A stretch of DNA of 64,000 nt from Tetracentron sinense (lineage: Eukaryota > Streptophyta > Magnoliopsida > Trochodendrales > Trochodendraceae): NCBI GenBank assembly GCA_015143295.1, contig CM026567.1, positions 7,830,416 through 7,894,415 on the forward strand, in the 5' to 3' direction. The first letter of the stretch is position 1; each line of letters starts with the position of its first letter. The notes below the pieces were generated by a model. That model did not search any database. It was not told the DNA's origin and saw only the letters and a list, made by a program, of their open reading frames with translations. The position numbers and the translations under genes were made by a program. Below, in pieces: positions 57,026 through 64,000 of this stretch.

Positions 57026-57830
57026 GGTAATATGGAACAAGGGATTAGAACAAGAAGAAATCTAATGAACCTTGCTTTCCTAAGTCAAATTGAACCTAAA
57101 AATATCTTAGAAGCAATTGAAAATAAATCTTGGGGCATTGCCATGCAAGAAGAGTTAAACCAATTTGATACCAAAAATGATGATATGCTAATAATTGAAA
57201 ATTTTGTATCAAATTGCCACCATTAAAGCAATTCTATTCATAATGACCAAAAATGATGATATGCTAATAATTCAAATATATGTAGATGACATCATATTTA
57301 GATCAACTAATGAATCTCTTTTTAAAATGTTTGCTCAAACAATGCAAGAAGAATTTGAAATGAGTATAATGGGAGAACTAACATTCTTCCTAGGACTCCA
57401 AATTAAGCAAACTAAACAAGAAACCTTTGTTAATCAAGATAAATATACTAAAGAATTACTTAAAAATTTTGGAATGGAAAATACTAATATTATGGATACT
57501 CCTATGAGTCCATCAACCAAACTTGACAAAGATGAAAAAGGCAAAAATATAGATGAAGAACTATATAGAGGCATAATTGGAAGTCTTCTGTATCTTACTG
57601 CAAGTAGACCTGACATTATGTTTAGTGTTTGCACTTATGCAAGATTCCAATCCTGTCCAAAAGAATCTTATATGATAGTTGTAAAAAGAATATTTAGATA
57701 CTTAGTTGGTACAATTGAATTAGGCTTATGGTATCCTAAAGACATAAATCTAGACTTAATAAGCTATTCAAATGCAGACTTTGCTAGATGCAAAGTAGAT
57801 AGAAAAAGCACTAGTGGAACTTGTCGCTTA
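57026..57830 (+). pseudogene. Copia C2 RT fragment with internal deletion
   Basis: 57033-57170 encodes the pre-RT part (GIRTRRNLMNLAFLSQIEPK, WGIAMQEELNQF). A deletion then removes the RT fingers, with MTKNDDMLII present twice around the junction (57171 and 57244). The palm follows: IYVDDIIFRSTNE (catalytic YVDD), MGELTFFLGLQIKQTK, LLYLTASRPDI, ending in the RNase H start region GLWYPK...YSNADFA and SGTCRL at the T2 boundary. AT-rich SIRE-like codon use resembling C1. E3 abuts its left edge and T2 its right. Confidence 0.83.
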
Positions 57831-58549
57831 TGAGCACAGGTTTCGGGGAATCCCTAATTAATCTCACGAGGAGTTTAGAGTTGTCGCCAATTCATTCAAA
57901 ATGGATAAGTCCCCAGAATTTGGATAAAGACTTAGTCTACGATTAGAGATTAAGGTAAGAGGTTCGGTTAAGTCCGTGGAAGGGGTTAGGCACCCCGACA
58001 CTTCTATTTTTCAACGGTTCCCTACTTGCTAGGGTTAAGCCAAATTGAAGTCAATGTTCATCAAATGCCTTGGAGTTTAATGTAATATTAATCTAAAAAA
58101 GAAAAGCTAACTAGAGTCGAATCCAGGTTGGGTTGCCTTCGTACTCACATTGGGGTGAGATCAGACCGAGCGTACTTCTAGTACATGAGCCTGTGCCAAG
58201 GTTAGGGGTGTGTGTGTACACCAAGGGTGGCTAATGGGCCTAATCCAGTAGATTAGGATTTTGTTTGACCAAGGTTAGTCAATATGCAAGGTATTAGGCC
58301 CAGTAGGCCAAGAGGTAGTCCAATAGACTAGGTTTTGGGCCCGGTAGGCCAAGAGAGGAGTTTTACAAAGGTTAGGGTTATTAAATGGGGTTAGGTCAAA
58401 CTTACCATAATTAGGATTGCTAACCACAGTCGATATGGTAAGGTCAAGCCTGGTAGGTTGAGGTTGGGCCCGGTAGGCAAAGGGTGGGCCTGGTAGGCTA
58501 AGGGATGAGGCCCGGTCAGCCAAAAGCAGGTTTAACCGAGGTTAATGTT

Positions 58550-59000
58550 GCTAACTGGAGTTAGATGGGAGTTAACCATGGTTAGAACTATTAACCATGA
58601 TAAAAAGGTTCAGAAAGCTGGATTTTGGTCTTTTTATATTTTCAAAAATTTTTCAGATTTTTTCCAGCGTTAAGGGGTGCTTAACACAGTTAGGGGGAAC
58701 CATGGTTAGGATTGCTAACCATGGTTAAATGAATGAAATAAACCATTTTTGGGATTCTCGGAATATTTTTGAATTTCTGAGTATTTTTTCAACATTTTGT
58801 GGGTTAAGGGCTGCTTAACCATGGTTAAAAGTTAACCAAAGATGGTGTTTAACCATGGTTAATGGTCCTAACTATGGTGAAAATGATCACAGATGATCAT
58901 TCAAGAATCCTTAGAAAATTTTTGATTTTTTGATCAATTTTTTAGAATTTTGTGGGTTAAGGGGTGCTTAACCATGATTAAATATTAACCAAATGTGGAT
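58550..59000 (-). repeat. T2 LTR TTAACCATGGTTAA palindrome cluster
   Basis: Perfect or near-perfect copies near 58567, 58690, 58716, 58815, 58850 and 58968, each next to GGGGTGCTTAACC or GATTGCTAACC. They lie downstream of the TATA box in this element's sense, unlike the arrays of other families. T1 has eroded versions (TTAACCGTGGTTAA near 13750). Confidence 0.75.
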
Positions 59001-60559
59001 TTAACAATGGTTAAGGGTCTAGTCAGGTCAAAATTGGGCCCAGGGAGCATGGAAGGGCTTAAACTGGCCTCCTACCTAGTCTAGGCCCTGTGCAAAGTCC
59101 ACAAGTTAAAAAAAATAGAAATGGACAATCACGCTTTTAACCATAGTTTACGAAGATTTAACTCAAGTTAGGGACTGAACCAGGGGGTTCTGAGACCATG
59201 GGTGTGTAGCCAGAGGTACAGGGAAGACCTTGGCCCTTGGGTGGGAATAGGGGGAGGTCTGGTGTGGGCCCTATAGTAGCCGAAAGACGCTGTGTTTGCA
59301 AGTCTGAAATGCAAGTTCCAAACTAACCTTGGTTTACCGGGTTTTAACTCGGGTTGGGTACGAAACCAAGGGAAACTGAGACCATGGGTGTGTAGCCTAG
59401 ACTACAGGGAAGACCCTAAACCTTTGGTGGGCCGAGGGAAATGTCACATGTGGGCCCCACAGAGGGCCAAAGGTACCCTGTTTGGTGGCCCAAAATGGCG
59501 AGCATAAACTTTTTAGGCGAAAGTTTACTATGGTTAAAGGGAGTTAGGGCATGGGAAGGCCAAAGTAGGTAGCTAGGGGTGAGATGAGACTAACCATGGC
59601 CCTAGACTTGACCAACGCCTAACCTATCCATGGTTAAAAGCTTGCTACAGTAAAGGCCAAAAATGGCAAATTTTTTTTGAAAAATTAAATTCCCCTTTGC
59701 TGGGGGTGCACCATTGCGAGTCTCGGGGTTCCTCATGGTCTGAGGACCCCCCAGACCCTAAGGGATTGCTCTGTATGTATGGGGGAGTTGCACCCATAGT
59801 TTCTAAGCCTCAAGGGACTCCCCCATGCTTATGAGGCAAGCAAAGGTGCCCCTGTCCTTGGTTGGACATTAATAAGGCAGCAACAGAAATGAAATGGGGA
59901 CCCCTGGAACAGGACCAGGGGTCCCTTACAATGCTAACACAACATAACCGAGGGAAGGATGGCCCTACCCAGCTACGGTCTATTACAGTGGTGGCAAGGA
60001 GAGGGTGGCAAGTGGTGCAAGGTGGCAGCAGTGTGGTGGATGAGCTGTGGTGTGAAGGGGTGGATTGTGAGGGAGGTCTGGTAGCTCCTAGATGAGAGGT
60101 GAGGACTGGACGAAGGTTGGTAGAGTCTGGCCGAAAGGGAGCAGCCTTTGGGTATGGAATTTTGGAGTGGGAGAAGCTGTGGAGGTAGGGGCCTATATAT
60201 AGAAGATAGGGAGAAGGCCTAGGGGTATTTCTAGGATTACCAGAGGCGTGAGAGACACCTGAGGAGGCTAAGAGGGGAGCTGCTGCTATACTCGGTTTCG
60301 CAGGAGAAGAAGACGAACAGTGTTCATCTTTGTTTTGTTTTTTTTTTTGTTTTCTTTCTCTTTAATGCCTAACCCTCACACATGTGGGCTAAAGCAAAGG
60401 AGGGTTTTGCCCTATTTGGAGTTAGTTGCAACATTCAAAATTTGAAAAGGTAGGTGAGCCCCATTAGGGTTGGGCCTTGTGGGCCCCAGTAGGGTTGGGC
60501 CTTGTGGGCCCAAAGATGGGTTTTTAGCCACGGTTTATGAATTTTGGCCTTGAATGGGC

Positions 60560-61010
60560 TTTGAGCCCATAGGGTTTTACCTAGGGTTTGCACTAGGGTT
60601 TAGGCTAAGGCTAGGCCTAGGGTTAAGGTTTAGGGTTTACCTAGAGTTAGACCTAGGGTTTAGTTAGGGTTAGCCTAGGGTTTGGTCTAGGGCTTAGGTT
60701 TTTTTTGGTTGAAATGGGCCTTGAGTCCATAGGGGTTTTAGCCTAGGATTTATCTAGGGTTTAGACTAGGGCTAGGCCTAGGGTTGGGTCTAGGGTTTAC
60801 CTAGGGTTAGACCTAGGGTTAGGCTAGGGTTAGATTAGGGTTTAGGTTATTACCTAGGGTTAAACTAGGGTTTTGGGGTTTATGGGTCTGCTAATGGGCC
60901 TTGAGCCCATAGGGTTTTAGGCTTAGGGTTCACCTAAGGTTAGGTCTAGTGTTTACCTAGGGTTAGGTCTAGGGTTTACCTAGGGTTCAGATAGGGTTAG
61001 CCTAGCGTTT
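60560..61010 (-). repeat. Degenerate telomere-like (TAGGGTTT) field in T2 U3
   Basis: More than 20 copies of TAGGGTTT, TAGGGTTA or TAGGCTAGGG words without a fixed period; in the element's sense they read AAACCCTA, the telo-box. A weaker field is in T1 at 15180-15365. Not a telomere: no exact TTTAGGG tandem is present. Confidence 0.7.
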
Positions 61011-61163
61011 GATCTATAGTGTGGGGTTTACCTAGGATATGGTCTAGTGTTTAGGTTTTTTTTGCCTAAGGTTTAGGGCTTTGACTAGGGACTCAGCTGG
61101 GGATAACCATGGTTAACGATGTTAACCATGGTTAAGCCAGTGTGTAAAAATTGGGTGCTTACA

Positions 61164-61178
61164 GCTGCCCCTTTTTCT
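61164..61178 (-). promoter_or_regulatory. T2 polypurine tract
   Basis: Minus strand GAGAAAAAGGGGCAGC before LTR start TGTAAGCACC. Confidence 0.8.
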
Positions 61179-62879
61179 CAAAGAATGACAGGATGACAAT
61201 TGAATGGCAAAGTCTGGAATCATCCTATTTTTACACCAAGAAGGAGTTTTAGGGACGATGGTATGCATACTTGTTGTGCAAGTGGTGAGTGTGATGAAGT
61301 GATTAGGGTCATTGCTAGTGGGTAGCGAGTAGTTGGGGAAGAAAAATGGATGCACGGATGACATAACCCGCAGGTACTTTCCGGAAGAAGGTGTCGCTCA
61401 GAAGCGACAAGGGTTTGATCGAAATGATCTTTCCAGAGGGATATTAACTGAATCGATCGGAAGACACACGGGGTGTCGAGAACACACGGGGATCCGCTGA
61501 GGATTGGAAGATTATTGTAGCCTGCTGCCGGGGATCTACTGGATAGGTCTCTGTTATAGACTACTACTAGGTAGTTTGGCGATTTCCAGTTTGCTAGGGC
61601 TTTCTCAATGTTCACCCTTCTGCTAGGAAAATGTTTTCTGAGGGATTCTCTGTTGGGAATACCTGGAGTTAATCATCTGTTGGGGATGTACCTTGTTGGA
61701 ATCTCTGTTACTAATCCACTGAGAGAGGCTAGTTGCTAAGGATGATTGGGGAGTCCAATGAGCCTGATTGCTGCCAGATTCTGTTGCCAAATTACTCTTT
61801 AATTTTTCTCCCTTTTTTACTCTTGGAATGACCAAGTCATGGGATTCACATGATTTTTGCACGATGAGGCCGTTGCCGATTTTCCTCATGCCTACGAAGC
61901 TGATTGATTTTTTGTCCCTTTTTTGCCCCTAGTCGCAAGACTAAGCCTGGGAGTTGCGTAATTTTTGCGGAATGAGGCCGTTTCTGGTTTTCACTCATGC
62001 CCGCGATTTTTCTGAGGGTTAAGATCCTCTCCCTTCATTACCCTGACTAACATTTACCGGGGATTGATATTCTGCTAGGGATATAGATGTGATATTACAC
62101 TTGCACTCGCAGTTTCAGGAGAATTTAGAATAGGACGAAATGTAGGCTAGGGGATCGAAGTTTGGGATACCCTGGATTGTTCTTCTTCTTGTTGCAATTG
62201 ACTTGCATGGGGATCTTTTATTGGATATTTTTTTTGGGCTCCATTGGGGGATTGTCCTCTCTGGTAGAGGCTGACTTTTGGGGATTCTTCCCTATTTGAA
62301 GGATTCTTCTGAGAAGAGTTTTTGATTCCACTGATGAGAGATTGTTTCCATTGGGAGATGCTTTGGGAGAAGTTGATTTTGCTGGGGGGAAACTTGGAGA
62401 GATTATTTTTGCTCGGGGAGTCCCTGACTTGGAGAATGTTTCGACTTCTATTTTGAGATTTCCTTTTATGGAATATTTTGTAAACTTGGTGTCGACTCCA
62501 CCGTGTAAGTTGGGAGAGTTGGTCTCTGCTTGGGGAGTAACTCTGTGGGGAATAGTTATCCTTGTGGAGAGAGAGCTAGAGGAAGTTTGGCTCTTTCTGG
62601 AGGAGAAGAGATTCTGAGGGGTTAAATCCCTTTTTGTGACCGCACCTGATTTGTCAGGTTGCCTATGTACCCTTTGCAGGATCAAGTCATGACGTAGTTC
62701 AGGCAATTACCATAGATAGTGAGGAAGGGTGTCCCTAAAAAGGAAAGAAAGGCTTTTAGGCTCAAGGGGCTAATTAGCGGATTTCATTGATTTGTAAAAT
62801 TGGTTACATTGTTGGGGATAAGTAGTATACCAAAGATGGCCTCCTGTCATTTCCCAGAGATTCTACGAGTGCAAAGCAC
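61179..62879 (-). other. T2 3'UTR
   Basis: Colinear with the T1 3'UTR, including the twofold direct repeat at 61825-62000 and the GATCAAGTCATGACGTAG block near 62680. The 69-bp tandem repeat of T1 is absent except for ACACACGGGGTGTCGAG near 61465. The 162-codon frame at 62218-62706 shows no family I recognise and lies in UTR shared with T1, so it is not called a gene. Confidence 0.65.
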
Positions 62880-64000
62880 CTATCAAATCTAGACCCTAAG
62901 TGTAGTATCGTTTGACTTTGTCCATGTTGAGAAGCTCTAGGGAGGTCTTCGTCATCCATACGTCCGAGTCCAAGGGCGCCGTCAGAAAATTTGTTTCAGA
63001 CGATGTATGGACCTTCATAGTTGGGAGTGAATTTGCCCCTTGGGTCAGGACGGTTTGGTAACATTTTCCAGAGGACCAGGTCACCGACTTTAATGCTGCA
63101 GGGTTTGACTTTCCTGTTGAAAGCTCTAGCCATGCACCTTTGATAGGTCTGAGAGTGATTGATAGCTTTCGGTCACCGCTCTTCAATCAGATTCAGCTGC
63201 TCATATCGGGTCTGTGCCCATTCTGCTTTTGATATTTTTGCTTCCATTAACACTCAAATTGATGGAATCTCTACTTCGATGGGGAGAACTGCTTCCATAC
63301 CATAGGCCAGAGAGAATGGTGTTGCCCCTGTTGAGGTTCTGATGGACGTTCTATAAGCCATGAGTGCGAATGGGAGCATCTCATGCCATACAAAGAAGTT
63401 GGTTGCCATCTTTTCAATGATCTTTTTCAAGTTCTTATCGGCTGCTTCCACTGCACCGTTAATCTGAGGCATGTATGGTGTGGAGTTGTACTGCTGTATC
63501 TTGAATTTTTGGCAGAGATCAATCATCCCCTTATTACAGAAGTTGAGAGCATTGTCTATTACAATCTTAAATGGGACACTGTATCGGCAGATGATGTCCT
63601 TTTTCAGGAAACGCTAAACCACGGAGGCCGTGACGTTATCATAAGAGGCTACCTTTACTCATTTTGTGAAGTAATCGATTGTAACCAGTATAAATCGATG
63701 TCTATTTGATGCTTTCAGAGCTATGGATCCGATGATGTCGATGCCCCAGGCAAAGAATGGCCAAGGAGCAATCAGGTTGTGCAGCCTTGTTGGCGGTGCA
63801 TTGATCTTGTCAGCATAAATTTGGCATTGGTGGCACTTTTGTACATGCTTCCATAGTAGACCAGTAGTAACCCAGCCTGAGAATCTTTTTGGAGAGCATC
63901 AACCCATTCATGTGTGGGCCGTAAGTTCCTCCATGAACTTCTTTGACTACCTATGCTGCTTCACTAGTACCGAGGCATCTGAGCCAGATCAGATTAGGTG
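62880..64000 (-). pseudogene. T2 integrase and C-terminal domain (Tat type), partial, disrupted
   Basis: Minus strand from the right edge: zinc region with GYYW and QKCHQCQIYADKI (about 63885-63815), core start WGIDIIGS and HRFILVTIDYFTK (first catalytic Asp near 63690), a TGA where the family has Trp (63650), a TAG near 63615, then FKIVIDNALNF (second Asp region), the open stretch 63526-63254 with GAVEAADKNLKKIIEKM (third catalytic Glu) and GYRT-like MAYRTSIRTSTGATPFSLAYG, and C-terminal ARAFNRKVKP, GDLVLWKMLP and PRGKFTPNYEGPYIV with a further stop. This is the Tat/Ogre integrase; polyprotein function is lost. Confidence 0.87.

Larger units (their letters stand above)
57831..61163 (-). repeat. 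T2 3' LTR (3333 bp)
   Basis: Plus-strand left edge TGAGCACAGG, right edge GTGCTTACA followed by the polypurine tract. It shares the GTCGCCA, GGTTCGGTTAAG and GGCACCCCG blocks with T1. TATA (minus CTATATATAGG) near 60190-60201. Many TTAACCATGGTTAA palindromes between 58550 and 59000, and a dense field of TAGGGTTT-like words at 60560-61010. Confidence 0.82.
57831..64000 (-). mobile_element. Tat/Ogre-type gypsy element T2 (partial)
   Basis: 3' LTR 57831-61163, polypurine tract, 3'UTR shared with T1, then integrase running off the right edge. Integrase sequence is Tat-type. Confidence 0.85.

Noticed and set aside
57195..57833. C2 as an intact RT gene
   Set aside because: RT fingers are deleted and the RNase H part is cut by the T2 LTR; a fragment only.
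60560..61010. Interstitial telomere
   Set aside because: No exact tandem TTTAGGG; irregular TAGGGTTT/TAGGGTTA words inside a bounded LTR.
62218..62706. 162-codon open frame in T2
   Set aside because: Lies in 3'UTR shared with T1, where the frame is not kept; no domain recognised.

Overview
The window is plant nuclear DNA, most likely from a large-genome eudicot, and consists almost wholly of nested LTR retrotransposons. I found no host protein gene, tRNA, rRNA or CRISPR array. The organism call rests on the family types: Ty1/copia elements primed by initiator Met-tRNA, chromodomain-bearing Ty3/gypsy elements of the Tekay/Del type, Tat/Ogre-type gypsy elements and one 5'-truncated LINE. Element names E1-E3, C1-C2, G1-G2 and T1-T2 are mine.

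Layout. (1) 1-5559, minus: copia E1, 5' LTR plus a gag-pol frame that stays open to the window edge; the only coding region here without a lesion. (2) 5560-6640: unclassified flank with a Tekay LTR relic. (3) 6641-13588: copia C1 (plus), LTR split by a 5'-truncated LINE, broken gag/pro/int, abutting an inverted LTR of its own family. (4) 13589-31612, minus: Tat/Ogre-type T1, with a DUF7745-like ORF1 remnant, a gag remnant, a 69/207-bp 3'UTR tandem repeat and no pol. It is split by non-autonomous copia E2 (15914-22254), whose two 1328-bp LTRs differ at under 2% of sites by eye. (5) 31604-41452 plus 56966-57025, minus: chimeric copia E3 with decayed gag/pol, an inner LTR and a plant-transposon-like ORF. 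(6) Inside the E3 5' LTR: gypsy G1 (41453-53683), whose 5' LTR holds an inverted LTR, joined to the 3' end of a second gypsy, G2 (53684-56965). (7) 57026-57830: copia C2 reverse-transcriptase fragment (plus). (8) 57831-64000, minus: Tat T2, with a 3.3-kb LTR, a 3'UTR and a decayed integrase running off the window.

How the parts relate. E1 keeps the enzymes that E2 lacks and is of the same family, so E1-like elements are plausible helpers. T1 lacks pol, while T2 shows the pol end of the same lineage.

Most striking signal. Most LTR families here carry a cluster of short palindromes in or near U3, usually just upstream of the TATA box, often at 19-22 bp spacing. The core differs by family: ACCGATCGATCGGT, CACCGATCTATCC, CTTGGGTCGACCCAAG, AATTCGTCGACGAATT, or CGGTAGA/TCTACCG. 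The ACCGATCGATCGGT cassette, with its central spacer, occurs in the same sense in copia E1 and gypsy G2. G1 and G2 share the LTR backbone but carry different arrays at that position, which suggests modular exchange of promoter-proximal arrays between superfamilies. The Tekay LTRs also carry a conserved stem-loop followed by a short ORF starting MSAG, and G1 has a candidate 140-bp intron joining gag to protease.
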